DNA of 49,236 bases from CAZVWH01 sp964631175 (GCA_964631175.1 CAZVWH010000010.1:1-49236); one strand, 5' to 3'. Shown: positions 33,821-43,515, numbered from the stretch's first letter. Numbers and translations: made by a program. Notes: generated by a model not told the origin, from the letters alone.

Positions 33821-35047
33821 CTATGCAAGGATTTTCGTTACTACGCCGGCTCCGACCGTCCGACCACCTTCGCGAATAGCAAAGCGAAGGCCTTCCTCCA
33901 TAGCAATGGGGGAAATAATTTCCACCTCCATGGTTATATTATCGCCTGGCATACACATCTCAGCAGTCTTTCCTTCCTCACTTAATAGCGCAATAATCGA
34001 ACCGGTTACATCGGTTGTTCTAAAATAAAATTGTGGCTTGTAACCGGGGAAAAACGGTGTATGACGCCCGCCTTCTTCTTTTGTCAGTACATAAACCTCA
34101 GCGTGGAACTTTGTATGTGGCGTAATGCTTGCTGGAATTGCAATTACATGTCCTCTCTCAAGCTCCCTTTTCTCTACTCCACGTAAAAGCACACCGATGT
34201 TGTCCCCTGCTTGGCCCTCATCAAGGGTTTTGTTGAACATCTCCACACCGGTGACAACGGTTTTACGTGTTTCTTTTGACAGTCCGACAATTTCTACCTC
34301 GTCGCCGACTCGAATCCGGCCACGGTCGACTCGTCCGGTGCCGACTGTGCCACGGCCCTTAATGCTGAAAACGTCCTCGACCGGCATAAGAAACGGCTTA
34401 TCAACGTCGCGTACCGGAATTGGGATATACTCGTCCATCACTTTCAGCAACTCGACTATTGGCTCGCAGGCGGGATCATCCAGACTCTCAGCCCTCATCG
34501 CTTTAAATGCGGAACCACGAATGATAGGTGTATCGTCCCCGGGGAAATCATATTTATTCAACAGCTCTCTTATCTCCAGATCGACGAGTTCCAGTAATTC
34601 TGGGTCGTCAACCAAATCTACCTTGTTAAGGAAGACCAGTATGGTGGGTACATTTACCTGGCGGGCCAAAAGAATGTGCTCACGGGTCTGCGGCATTGGA
34701 CCATCAGCCGCACTAACGACAAGGATGGCACCATCCATCTGTGCTGCCCCGGTAATCATGTTCTTAACATAGTCAGCGTGACCCGGACAATCAACGTGCG
34801 CATAGTGCCGATTATCCGTCACGTATTCAACATGTGCCGTGGCAATGGTCAGAATTTTCGTTTCGTCACGCCGGCCGTGAGCTTCTGATGCCTTCGCGAT
34901 TTCATCATAAGACTTGAAACTCGACAGCCCTTTAAACTCCATCACTCTTGTCATCGCAGACGTCAAAGTTGTCTTGCCGTGATCTACGTGACCAATGGTT
35001 CCAACATTTACATGTGGTTTTGTCCGTTCGAATACCGCCTTAGCCAT
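33821..35047 (-). CDS. tuf: translation elongation factor Tu
   Basis: A 408-aa GTPase delivering aminoacyl-tRNA. GHVDHGKTTL (19-28), DCPGHADYVKNMI, NKVDLVDD and the C-terminal beta barrels (GGRHTPFFPGYKPQFYFRTTDVTG) are diagnostic. I place the start at ATG 35045-35047 (MAKAVFERTKPH), with GGAGGT about 10 nt upstream. The longer reading adds six unrelated residues. tRNA-Thr lies about 145 nt upstream and the two are probably co-transcribed. Confidence 0.97.
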   Translation of the reverse strand: MAKAVFERTKPHVNVGTIGHVDHGKTTLTSAMTRVMEFKGLSSFKSYDEIAKASEAHGRRDETKILTIATAHVEYVTDNRHYAHVDCPGHADYVKNMITGAAQMDGAILVVSAADGPMPQTREHILLARQVNVPTILVFLNKVDLVDDPELLELVDLEIRELLNKYDFPGDDTPIIRGSAFKAMRAESLDDPACEPIVELLKVMDEYIPIPVRDVDKPFLMPVEDVFSIKGRGTVGTGRVDRGRIRVGDEVEIVGLSKETRKTVVTGVEMFNKTLDEGQAGDNIGVLLRGVEKRELERGHVIAIPASITPHTKFHAEVYVLTKEEGGRHTPFFPGYKPQFYFRTTDVTGSIIALLSEEGKTAEMCMPGDNITMEVEIISPIAMEEGLRFAIREGGRTVGAGVVTKILA

Positions 35048-35192
35048 CTTAATATAGACCTCCAATATGCCAGGTTAATATTTTTGACTTGCTCGTTTTT
35101 TTTAACTGGTTTAGCTACAACTTGCTAAAAAAACTTACCGTCAAGATTACTATATAGTTTGCAAGCAACCTTAGCTCGACCTGCTTACATTT

Positions 35193-35265
35193 AGCTGCTG
35201 ATGGGACTCGAACCCATGACCTCGTCCTTACCAAGGACGTGCTCTACCAACTGAGCTACAGCAGC
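35193..35265 (-). tRNA. tRNA-Thr (GGT)
   Basis: The reverse complement gives acceptor GCTGCTG/CAGCAGC, D-arm TAGCTCAGTTGGTAGAGCA, an anticodon loop with GGT inside CGTCC/GGACG and T-loop GGTTCGAGTCC. No 3' CCA is encoded. It precedes tuf, as in several bacterial tRNA-tuf units. Confidence 0.95.
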
Positions 35266-35440
35266 AAGATCCAACAATATCCAATTCGCTTATTAAACGC
35301 TGCGATACTGAGTCCAATAATCGCAAACGTCTTTGCTGCTCTTGCAGACAACAAATAGTATGCCTTGCTTTTCCCTCTCAACAAACCCAAGTTAAGAAGT
35401 AAAAAACCATACTAATTGACTAACCTTAGTATAAACACAT

Positions 35441-35470
35441 TATAATACAAGACATATCATAAAAGTTGCA
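35441..35470 (-). promoter_or_regulatory. candidate promoter for tRNA-Thr and tuf
   Basis: On the minus strand TTGCAA (35465-35470), an 18-nt spacer and TATTAT (35441-35446) form a sigma-70-like pair, with a TATAAT overlapping just downstream. It is about 175 nt upstream of tRNA-Thr. The rest of the 331-base gap 35266-35596 holds nothing I recognise except a run of T (minus strand, near 35481-35493) that could end transcription of the gene at 35597. Confidence 0.4.
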
Positions 35471-35596
35471 AACATAAAAATAAAAAAAAAAAAGGCTAAA
35501 AATTTCAATTCTTGTTTTTCCCTGCAAAAAACAATCCAAATCGGTCTTTTACAGACTAATATTAAGCGAATCTGTTGTTATGCGAGAAAATTATGG

Positions 35597-37837
35597 TTAA
35601 TCACCGCTGCTATCTCTCATTTTTTCATCGTCGGCATTATAGCTAAGGCGGTCGTCCCATCGTTTCATCTGCTCACGCCAGTTAGGTCTGGCACGAATGT
35701 CTTCTATTTTAATTGCACTTAGTGCTTCCAGCACTGTGTTGGGATCAACTCCACCCTCCGGATTGCTCAAATATTCGTCAATCGAGCGTGTCACTTTATT
35801 GTCGATATCTAAGTCCTTTTGCAGCAAGCAGTTCTCTACCAGATTAACTGCAAGCTCCACCTTTGACCACCTTAGATATACATTCACTAATTTGGATAAA
35901 ACTACCTCTTTTTCCTCTTCTGTCTGTGCAGCTTCATGCAGTGTTCCCAGATAGTCTGCTGCCCGTTCAAACTGACTCATCTCAATATAAAGATCAGCTA
36001 ATTGCTCTCTGATACTCTTGAGTACTTGTGGCTTACTTTCGCCGATTTTACGGTCTGCCATCTCAAGAAAAGCGATTTTCTGATCGTCAGACAACTTAAT
36101 TTGACTATTCTTCGAGAAGAATCTGTCTATCCACTCGTTTAGAACGCTGGTGTCGGAGGTATTAAATATTTTAATCATTGCCTGCCAAGCTGCCTTACCT
36201 TCTGGATTTGGACCTATTTTTTCTACCAGCCAAACAAGGTCTTCTTTGGCGCCGACTTCGCCGGCGAGGTCGATCATCTTTGCCCTCACAATCGCACTGA
36301 CATCATTGACAAAATCTTTTCTCAATATTTTAAGAGTACCTGCTTTGTCAATATAGATAAGCCCATCTACTGCTGCTTCACGGACTAAATCTGTTTTGTC
36401 ACCTAAGGCTTCTTCAAACAAAGGCTTAAAACGCTTTTTTGCTTGAGCATTACAAGCACTCTGAGGGGCACACAGGCCTGCCATTGTATTAAGTAACTCT
36501 CCGCGCAGAGTCCCGTTGCTTTTTTTGTTTTGCTGGTTAAACTTTTCTGCTAACAAACCAAGATATTTTTCGACCTCAGCGGACGCTAATCCTTCCTGCT
36601 CAAGCAGCTTTTTCATAACTTCCGCACCTTTTTGCGCCTTTCTTGGATATTGCTCGCTCAGATATTTGACCGCCCATTCCAAGGCCTTCTTTCTCGTTTC
36701 ATCAAGAATCTTTGTCTTTGGATTAGGCGCAAAGGCATATCCGAGCGCAACAAACAATTCCATTTTGACTTCATCATCCTGTTCGATTTCAAGCCGAGAT
36801 AGCAGATTTTGAGCTGAATTAACCCCTCCCATTAGCGAAAAAGAGAGCAATTGAGCGGTTTTCAGCCGAACGTCTCTGTCCTGGTCCGATATCAGATTGG
36901 CCAGAATGGGTCCGATTGCATCCGGCAGCTTAGGATTCGGCCTGGTTCCCACCCTATCTTGGCGCACCTTTTCTAAAGCCCACAATCTAATTATTTTTTC
37001 CGAGCCACGTAAATGCTCAGTTAAAAATTGACTCTTGGCTGCATCATCGCTAAGAGTTAAGTATATCTTATCTAATGCCGCTCGGTATCGCTCTCGCCAC
37101 GAGCTCAATTCGGTCTCCAGCTTCCGTATTTCTGTTTCCCGGCGAATCAGCCGAGCCCGTAAAAACGCTTCTGGCCCCTGGTGTTTAAGCTCATTTATGA
37201 TTTCTCTACGAGCTTCGGCACTGTCTCCTTTAAGTATGCCCAGAGAATACAAGGCATCGCCCGCCGCGGCAGCCACCTGGCCCTGCGAATCTTCAAGTAG
37301 TTCCATAAGCTTTAATGCCGCTGCCATATCGGGATGAAGCTTCAACGCGTATATTGCATTCAGCCTTGCTCTGGCCGGCAATGAAGCCTCTGTTGCAATC
37401 TTTTCAAGTGGCTCTTTTATTTGCTCATACTTGAAAATCAAGGTCGCTTCGGCAGCCAACCTGGGCCCAGCAGTATCATCGGTGGTTAATATTTCGAGCA
37501 AGGGTTGGATAAACTCCTCTTTATTCTCAACTGTTTTTTGAGTTGCTCGTGTCTGAATTAGTGCTTTGCATACAGCCGCTCGTGCACTGTTACTTTCAGC
37601 TTGCAGTGCCTCAAGTAGAGATTTTCTGGCTTGGGGGTCTCTATTAAATAACAATACGATTGCCGCCTCTGTCGAACCCTTTAATAAAGCATCTCTGATG
37701 ATTTTCAATTGTGGGTCAAGCTCGGCTTTTGTGGATGCCTCAGCGACTGGCAAAGCTGTTTCACTCTGACCAACGCCAGCCTGTTGGCATCCTATCACCA
37801 GGAGGAACATTATCAGACACAATCTTCTTACGCTCAT
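35597..37837 (-). CDS. HEAT-repeat lipoprotein, function unknown
   Basis: A 746-aa protein. The N-terminus MSVRRLCLIMFLLVIGCQQ is a lipoprotein signal with lipobox VIGC (C17), so it is probably membrane-anchored outside the cytoplasm. The body is alpha-helical with HEAT-like units of 30-40 residues (for example ARAAVCKAL, ARLNAIYALKLH, VREAAVDGLIYID). The C-terminal part has TPR-like pairs (ERAADYLGTLHEA, ELAVNLVENCLL). I moved the start inward from a TTG to the ATG with AAGG upstream. It probably acts as a protein-binding scaffold; no enzymatic motif is seen. Confidence 0.75.
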   Translation of the reverse strand: MSVRRLCLIMFLLVIGCQQAGVGQSETALPVAEASTKAELDPQLKIIRDALLKGSTEAAIVLLFNRDPQARKSLLEALQAESNSARAAVCKALIQTRATQKTVENKEEFIQPLLEILTTDDTAGPRLAAEATLIFKYEQIKEPLEKIATEASLPARARLNAIYALKLHPDMAAALKLMELLEDSQGQVAAAAGDALYSLGILKGDSAEARREIINELKHQGPEAFLRARLIRRETEIRKLETELSSWRERYRAALDKIYLTLSDDAAKSQFLTEHLRGSEKIIRLWALEKVRQDRVGTRPNPKLPDAIGPILANLISDQDRDVRLKTAQLLSFSLMGGVNSAQNLLSRLEIEQDDEVKMELFVALGYAFAPNPKTKILDETRKKALEWAVKYLSEQYPRKAQKGAEVMKKLLEQEGLASAEVEKYLGLLAEKFNQQNKKSNGTLRGELLNTMAGLCAPQSACNAQAKKRFKPLFEEALGDKTDLVREAAVDGLIYIDKAGTLKILRKDFVNDVSAIVRAKMIDLAGEVGAKEDLVWLVEKIGPNPEGKAAWQAMIKIFNTSDTSVLNEWIDRFFSKNSQIKLSDDQKIAFLEMADRKIGESKPQVLKSIREQLADLYIEMSQFERAADYLGTLHEAAQTEEEKEVVLSKLVNVYLRWSKVELAVNLVENCLLQKDLDIDNKVTRSIDEYLSNPEGGVDPNTVLEALSAIKIEDIRARPNWREQMKRWDDRLSYNADDEKMRDSSGD

Positions 37838-38187
37838 TTGGATAACCTTAAGGAAACTGTCTCCTACCCATTTGGATATCATAATAACCGTCAAATCCAT
37901 CCTGGTCAATTAACTATCAGCTTTTTTCTACATATACGGGCTTTTACGTATAACCACGCTCTGTTGAAAAGCCTCACCGTCGTTTCGACCCAAGCGTCCA
38001 TTTCTGCTTTCGCAGAAAGCACGGGGGCGAAGTGGAGAAATCTGCTCAAAAACAGATTTCTCGACTCGCCTTCGGCTCGCTCGAAATGACATTCTGAACT
38101 CTTTTCAACAGAGCAATATAACCACTAAATATAGTGGATAACAAACTCTCAATCATATTTACTTGTCTTTTACATATGCACTTTCCA
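37838..38187. other. 350-base gap, mostly inverted-repeat element
   Basis: No gene is seen between the recombinase and the HEAT lipoprotein. The central 157 bases form the inverted-repeat element annotated separately. The flanks are AT-rich without clear promoters. Confidence 0.5.
37958..38114. repeat. 157-bp element with 14-bp terminal inverted repeats and internal hairpins
   Basis: GCTCTGTTGAAAAG (37958-37971) is exactly repeated in inverse as CTTTTCAACAGAGC (38101-38114). Inside are TTTCTGC-TTTC-GCAGAAA (38001-38018), GAGAAATCTG (38035-38044) paired with CAGATTTCTC (38053-38062), and a CTCGCCTTCGGCTCGCTCGAAATGAC stretch. No ORF is present. The structure suggests a small non-autonomous mobile element or a structured RNA. 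No target-site duplication was confirmed. Confidence 0.7.
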
Positions 38188-39171
38188 TTACGGCCTTGGA
38201 TGGAATTTCTTATGGATACTTCGCAGTCTATCCTGGTCAACGTGGGTATAAACCTGCGTGGTAGTGATATCTACATGACCGAGCATTTCTTGGACGCTTC
38301 GAAGGTCTGCTCCACCAGACAATAGATGCGTTGCGAAGCAATGTCTCAGTGTGTGTACAGTTAGATTTCGGGGCATACCTGAACGGATTGCGTATTTTTT
38401 AACTAATCTCCAGATTTCAATACGACTCATAGGCCGGCCTGTTCGCGACAGCAATAAAAAATCTGCACTCTCAGAGCCTACCAATTTTGCTCGACCATCG
38501 GGCTTCGTCAGATACTCAACTGTCGCTGCGATAGCAGCCTTGCCGATCGGTATCACTCGCTCTCTGTTGCCTTTGCCCACACAGCGTAGGTAGCCGATGT
38601 CGAGGTTTAAATCCGATGTTTTTAGACCCGCTAACTCACTGGCACGGACTCCGGTAGCATAAAGCAATTCAAGCATCGCTTTATCACGCAGATAAAAGGG
38701 TTCGCAAGGCTCCGGAGCTTTCAGAAGATCGATAACCTGTTGTTTGCTGCAAATAACAGGCAGCCTTTGCCATAGCTTCGGGCTTTCAATAGTACAAGCC
38801 ATGTCGTCGTCGATAAGGCCGGTAAGCTTTGCAAATCGCAGCAGCATCTTTATCGCGACAAGGCAGCGCTTAACTGAGCTTTCTGCTTTCGCAGAGACAA
38901 GCCTGCTGCCGGTCGAAGGCCGGCTAATCCGGTCTTGAGCGAGAATTTGTAAGTAATTTCGTATAAGAGTCGGGTTTATCTGCTGCAATCCGTGAATTTT
39001 ACACGATTTACAATATTCGAGAAATTCCTTTAGGTCGCGTCCGTACGCTAAAACCGTATTATTAGAAAAGCCACCCTCAACGACTAAGTAATCGAGAAAG
39101 TCTTTGGCGGTCCGGCCAAGAGGCAGGGCCAATATTTTGTCACCGATAGACTGGACTTGCGTAGAGTACAT
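38188..39171 (-). CDS. tyrosine recombinase, XerC/XerD type, with an insertion in the N-terminal domain
   Basis: 327 aa. The SAM-like core-binding domain (residues 20-115) is followed by the catalytic domain. R176 (TGVRASEL), K200 (VGKGNRER), H273-x2-R276 (HTLRH), H299 (GHVDITTT) and Y308 (VYTHV) are all present. Chromosome dimer resolution at dif is the likely job, though the XerC/XerD choice is open. About 16 residues (near 82-97) interrupt the N-terminal domain. They are encoded by DNA containing TTTCTGCTTTCGCAGA, also found in the element at 37958-38114. Confidence 0.92.
   Translation of the reverse strand: MYSTQVQSIGDKILALPLGRTAKDFLDYLVVEGGFSNNTVLAYGRDLKEFLEYCKSCKIHGLQQINPTLIRNYLQILAQDRISRPSTGSRLVSAKAESSVKRCLVAIKMLLRFAKLTGLIDDDMACTIESPKLWQRLPVICSKQQVIDLLKAPEPCEPFYLRDKAMLELLYATGVRASELAGLKTSDLNLDIGYLRCVGKGNRERVIPIGKAAIAATVEYLTKPDGRAKLVGSESADFLLLSRTGRPMSRIEIWRLVKKYAIRSGMPRNLTVHTLRHCFATHLLSGGADLRSVQEMLGHVDITTTQVYTHVDQDRLRSIHKKFHPRP
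38880..38935. repeat. palindromic insertion inside the recombinase gene
   Basis: The DNA has TTTCTGC-TTTC-GCAGAGA (38880-38897) and a GCCGG-TCGAA-GGCCGGC stem close behind. The first word is nearly identical to the hairpin at 38001-38018 in the neighbouring intergenic element. The segment is in frame and encodes roughly ISRPSTGSRLVSAKAE. Confidence 0.6.
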
Positions 39172-39634
39172 ATATGTTGCTCACAATCCAAAAGAGCGCA
39201 CATCTCACACGGACTCTCCAAACGCGATATAGTACGTTGTGAGACCCCACAAATAATGACTCATTCATGTTGTAGCATAGGTTCCTACAATATTAATATC
39301 GGCGTTAAGACGATTTAACCTTTACCCCGTTAGAAATTTACCCCTTTTGTCCCGTATTATTCAATACGGCCACAAGAATCTCGGCTATAATTGACATCAG
39401 TATAGAGTTTCTAACTGGATTTAGCTGGCGGCCTTGAACTCAGGAAAAACCTAGAGCAGTAAAATGGCTGGCTACTTGCCAATATAGTGCTGCCGCAATC
39501 TTCGGTTCAGCTTTCAAAACGAGTAAAACTTGCATTATCAAGACACATCTGATAGGATACAGAAAGTCGAATGCTCAGTGGTGGTATCAGGTTGCAATTC
39601 AGACTGCTTAAGACATCTCACAAAGGAGTCGAAA
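39172..39634. other. 463-base divergent gap: hairpin and candidate promoter
   Basis: The gap lies between the minus-strand recombinase and the plus-strand PurF-like gene. CCGTATT-ATTC-AATACGG (39352-39369) is a perfect short hairpin. Just downstream GAATCTCGGCTATAAT (ending 39391) contains a TATAAT -10-like box without a clear -35. A T-poor leader of about 240 nt follows. I do not recognise a known riboswitch class. Confidence 0.35.
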
Positions 39635-41125
39635 ATGAGCGGTATATTTGGAGTCGTCTCAAAAGGAGATTGTGCAGAACCTCTTTTCTATGGCACGGAT
39701 TATCATTCGCACCTGGGAACAGAATACGGCGGCATGGCAGTGCTTGGTGAAGACTTTGCCCGTCAGATACGGGATGTAAGTCAGAGTCAGTTTAAGTCGA
39801 AGTTCTACGACGATTATAAAGCTATGAAAGGTAACAAAGGCATCGGTGTCATCAGCGCCTCTGATGAACAGCCTATTTATCTATGCTCGAAATTTGGACC
39901 ATTCTGTATAGCTACCAACGGAATTATAGAAAACGCAAAAGAGCTTGCAGAGGACCTGTTAGAGAAAGGAGTATCTTTTAGCGAAGTCAGCAGGAAAACC
40001 GCTAATACCACGGAGTTGATAGCAAAGTTAATCAATCAGGGAAGCGACCTAATAAACGGCATAGAGAAAGTGTTTGATACCATAGATGGCTCTTGCTCAC
40101 TCCTATTGCTCAATCGAGACGGAATATATGCGGCAAGAGACAGGTTCGGGTACACACCGCTTGTTATCGGCAAACGTGAAGATGCATGGGCGGTCACGAG
40201 TGAGACAAACGCCTTTCCAAACAACGATTTCGAGGTAGTAAAATACATTGAGCCGGGAGAAATTATCCTGATAAACGAGCAGGGCATAGTGCGAAAAAGA
40301 AGGCCGACGGAAGAAAATATCAGTCAAATCTGTGCATTTCTCTGGATTTATACGGGATTTCCCGCATCAAGTTATGATGGAATAAATGTGGAAATTGTAA
40401 GGGAAAGATGCGGCCGTTACCTTGCGAAACACGATAAAGATATCGATGTTGACTTGGTATCCGGAGTCCCTGATTCCGGAGTTGCCCATGGGTTAGGATA
40501 TGCGATGGAGTCCGGCAAGCCATACAGACGTCCTCTTGTTAAATACACGCCGGGATACGGCAGAAGTTATACACCGCCTTCCCAGCAGAGACGCGACCTC
40601 ATCGCTAAGATGAAACTCATTCCAATTAAAGAAGTAATTAAAGGTAACAGCATTGTTATATGTGAAGATTCTATTGTACGGGGGACTCAGCTTAAAAACT
40701 TCACTATAAAGAAACTCTGGGATTGCGGAGCTAAAGAGATACACATAAGGACGGCCTGTCCACCGTTGATGTTTCCATGCAGATTCAATTTCTCCACGCG
40801 CTCAAGGCATGAGCTTGTTGCCCGTAAGGCCATTCAAGACCTGGAAGGTGGTGACGTCGAGGATGTGTCGGAATACATAGACCATAATTCCGAAAAATAC
40901 CGGCGAATGGTGGACTGGATTGCCAAGGATTTAGGTGTCACGACGCTTAGATATCAGACGGTGGATGATATGATTAAGGCCATCGGACTGCCCAAAGAAA
41001 AGCTTTGCCTTTATTGCTGGACCGGCAAGTGTCCGGAATCAACACGCCGACGACCGGCAATAGATATAGTGGGAATAAAAAAGCCTTTTGTGAAGAAGGT
41101 AATAGAAAGCAAAGCCGCACGCTAA
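39635..41125 (+). CDS. amidophosphoribosyltransferase-like protein lacking the glutaminase cysteine
   Basis: A 496-aa protein with PurF architecture: an N-terminal Ntn-glutaminase-like domain (1-230) and a phosphoribosyltransferase domain with the PRPP loop CEDSIVRGT (343-351). It ends in a PurF-like cysteine-rich segment (CLYCWTGKCPE). The mature N-terminus should be Cys (M-C-G-I), but here it is M-S-G-I-F-G-V-V, and the usual RYSTTG loop reads GVISASDEQ. ATNG (92-95) is kept. ATG 39635 has AAAGGAG 7 nt upstream; the frame is open further upstream. It may use ammonia or be a paralogue of PurF. Confidence 0.88.
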   Translation: MSGIFGVVSKGDCAEPLFYGTDYHSHLGTEYGGMAVLGEDFARQIRDVSQSQFKSKFYDDYKAMKGNKGIGVISASDEQPIYLCSKFGPFCIATNGIIENAKELAEDLLEKGVSFSEVSRKTANTTELIAKLINQGSDLINGIEKVFDTIDGSCSLLLLNRDGIYAARDRFGYTPLVIGKREDAWAVTSETNAFPNNDFEVVKYIEPGEIILINEQGIVRKRRPTEENISQICAFLWIYTGFPASSYDGINVEIVRERCGRYLAKHDKDIDVDLVSGVPDSGVAHGLGYAMESGKPYRRPLVKYTPGYGRSYTPPSQQRRDLIAKMKLIPIKEVIKGNSIVICEDSIVRGTQLKNFTIKKLWDCGAKEIHIRTACPPLMFPCRFNFSTRSRHELVARKAIQDLEGGDVEDVSEYIDHNSEKYRRMVDWIAKDLGVTTLRYQTVDDMIKAIGLPKEKLCLYCWTGKCPESTRRRPAIDIVGIKKPFVKKVIESKAAR

Positions 41126-41195
41126 CACAGATTTGAGTGCGCCCTCACCAAGTAGCCGGTTCGGTTCCGCTTGGGATCACAGTTGTTCTTGTAGC

Positions 41196-43310
41196 TCAAG
41201 GCAAGGCTGGCAGCTCAGACGACCAGCCGGTCTCATTGCCGAACAAATCACGGGCCTTGACCCGGAAACGATTGCGTTGGTTGGCTCTTCCTACCCGAAC
41301 GGTGTAAGTCCTGTCTTGTTGCCAACCACTGCTGAGGGCGGGCTCGGTAGTACATTGGAAGAAATACTCTACTACGCCACTTTCATCAGTGGCTTCTGAC
41401 GCGGTCATAGTAGCATAAAAATCGAAGGAGCCAGAGCCAATCTTGATTTCCTTAGGTTCACCATCCGCCGCCCATTGCATTGGATCAGGCATTGGTGGTG
41501 TATTATCATCAGTAGGAGTAGTAGCTGAAACAATCTCTGACCAGTCGGTTTCCAGTTGATTGGTTTTATTTCGAGCTTTGACCTTATATGAGTATGTAGT
41601 GTTAGGATTCAGGCCGGTGTCCGTATAATTTGGCTCGTCCTGCCAGCCGCTATCGTGCCCGGCAATAGAGCTGTTCTCGAAGAAATATTCCACACCGCTC
41701 GAGTCGGTCGATGTGGCCGTCGTGGCTATCATAGCAATTGAGTATGGTGAGGTTGCGTGAGGCAATGTTGCCCAGATCATAGGATTCGGTATCGGGGGCG
41801 CAGCCGGTATCGGCGGTTGCCAATTTTCGGTAAGAACGGCAAAATCAGCGAAATCTACTACTGCATCTCTGTTGAAGTCTTCCGCCAGTAAGACCTCATT
41901 GCTAAGCCATTTGCCCGCCAGCAGCATCATATCTCTGTGATCTATCCAGCCGTCATTATTTAAGTCGGCAATGTTGCCCAAATCTGATAGTGACATACTT
42001 GCCTGCGGCGTTCCACCATAGGCGCCCAAATTTGTTCGTTTGCCATGCGGCCATAATTCGCCAGTCCAATCTGAATTAGGGTCGCCTGCATCTACACAGG
42101 GACTCGTTGTATCATCTATGACCCAAAGCTGGTTATTAGAGTCCCATCTGCCTGCTTCGGATTTAACATGATAATCGCCATCGACCCAGAAGTCATCGCT
42201 CTCATCGGTTGTGCCGTTAGGGTCCCAGAAGCCTTCAGCAGCGAAAAGCGGATTGGCAAGAAAGTCACCGGTGCCCGAAACTGCGCCACTTCCAAAATTG
42301 CCAGCAGTATTTAACCAGAAGGCGTTATAAGAATTGTCACAGAGACCCAAGATACCTCCGACGAAGTTAGATTTATTGAATGCTATTGTATTGTTATAGA
42401 CAGAACCTTTGCAATTACTCAAGCCACCGCCTCTTTGATCAGCTATATTGCCTACAATGGTATTGTTATATATGGGGCCACCACAGCCATATAAACCGCC
42501 ACCGTTTTGGCACTTATTTCCAGCGATAATATTATAGCTGACGTCCCCGTGGCAATTACTAAATCCTCCACCTTCAGAATCCGCCTTGTTTCTGACAATA
42601 ATGTTGTTATTGATATTGCCGTAGCATCCGTAAAATGCACCGCCACTAAAGGCTGCATAATTGTTTTCAATCACGTTGCTTCTAATTTCACCGTAGCAAT
42701 ACTGCAGAGCGCCACCCAAGCTATTAGAGTTTCCTGAGATAACGTTGTTAATTATTGGTCCACTACAATCAGCTATACCACTACCATTATTCTGTGATAT
42801 AACGTTATTAGTGATTCGCCCATCACAGCGGTATATTCCTGCCCGACTATTGGAGGTTATTGTATTGTTTGAAATAGCAGGTGCGGCACCATTGTCTCCG
42901 TAGATACCCATACTATCACAATCTCTTATAATATTTTTTAATATGCTTGGTGACGTGGCGTAACAGAAAATACCTCGTCCGGTGATAGTAAAGCCGGTAA
43001 GCACAGAATCGCTGCCCTCGGCAAAGTCAAAAGTCACGCTGTAATCGAAATTAGAGTCAATCACGGTTGATTGAACAACACTTAAGTCATCTGGATTTTC
43101 ACTGGTAATAACAATAGACCTGCCGTTGAAAAAGATGCTCTCATTATACGTGCCGGCTCTAACAACAATAGTATCGCCGTCCCGGGAGGCATTTATCGCA
43201 TCCTGTATGCTGCTAAAGTCCGCAGGTCCATCATTATCGACTATGATTCTTTCCCCCTGGCATGTAAAAACCGGCAGAAGGCATATAAGGGCAAAAACAA
43301 GCTTTTTCAT
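41196..43310 (-). CDS. secreted right-handed beta-helix protein with dockerin-like and Fn3-like domains
   Basis: 704 aa. It has a Sec signal (MKKLVFALICLLPVFTCQG), then ADFSSIQDAINASRDGDTIVVRAGTY, the start of a pectate-lyase-like beta-helix. Many NNIISGNS-type turns follow (to about residue 330). A dockerin-like pair (DLNNDGWIDHRDMMLLAGKW and DFNRDAVVDFADFAVLTENW, near 440-495) and two Fn3-like regions follow. Such proteins are common in planctomycetes and are probably surface or extracellular. No catalytic residues were identified. It is convergent with the PurF-like gene. Confidence 0.85.
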   Translation of the reverse strand: MKKLVFALICLLPVFTCQGERIIVDNDGPADFSSIQDAINASRDGDTIVVRAGTYNESIFFNGRSIVITSENPDDLSVVQSTVIDSNFDYSVTFDFAEGSDSVLTGFTITGRGIFCYATSPSILKNIIRDCDSMGIYGDNGAAPAISNNTITSNSRAGIYRCDGRITNNVISQNNGSGIADCSGPIINNVISGNSNSLGGALQYCYGEIRSNVIENNYAAFSGGAFYGCYGNINNNIIVRNKADSEGGGFSNCHGDVSYNIIAGNKCQNGGGLYGCGGPIYNNTIVGNIADQRGGGLSNCKGSVYNNTIAFNKSNFVGGILGLCDNSYNAFWLNTAGNFGSGAVSGTGDFLANPLFAAEGFWDPNGTTDESDDFWVDGDYHVKSEAGRWDSNNQLWVIDDTTSPCVDAGDPNSDWTGELWPHGKRTNLGAYGGTPQASMSLSDLGNIADLNNDGWIDHRDMMLLAGKWLSNEVLLAEDFNRDAVVDFADFAVLTENWQPPIPAAPPIPNPMIWATLPHATSPYSIAMIATTATSTDSSGVEYFFENSSIAGHDSGWQDEPNYTDTGLNPNTTYSYKVKARNKTNQLETDWSEIVSATTPTDDNTPPMPDPMQWAADGEPKEIKIGSGSFDFYATMTASEATDESGVVEYFFQCTTEPALSSGWQQDRTYTVRVGRANQRNRFRVKARDLFGNETGWSSELPALP

Positions 43311-43515
43311 CAGAAAACCATCCTCTTGAAAAGTTTTTCTTTTTAAATATTCTACTATAAAAAGAGCGTTAATTCAACTAAAAAGGCAGAGACGTTCTTA
43401 ACGTAATACATCCGGTCTTACGTTATTTATTGTTTGGTTGACCGCTTTAGTGATTCCGTAAATGGGCAAGATGACAGTGAAAGGGAAAAATTTTAGCAGG
43501 GTCTAAGACAGAGCA

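Noticed and set aside
34125..34772. 215-codon plus-strand frame inside tuf
   Set aside because: It is an antisense shadow of EF-Tu caused by its codon bias.
39530..39634. Longer N-terminus for the PurF-like protein
   Set aside because: AAAGGAG precedes the ATG at 39635, and MSGIFGVV aligns with the PurF N-terminus. The extra 35 residues look non-coding.
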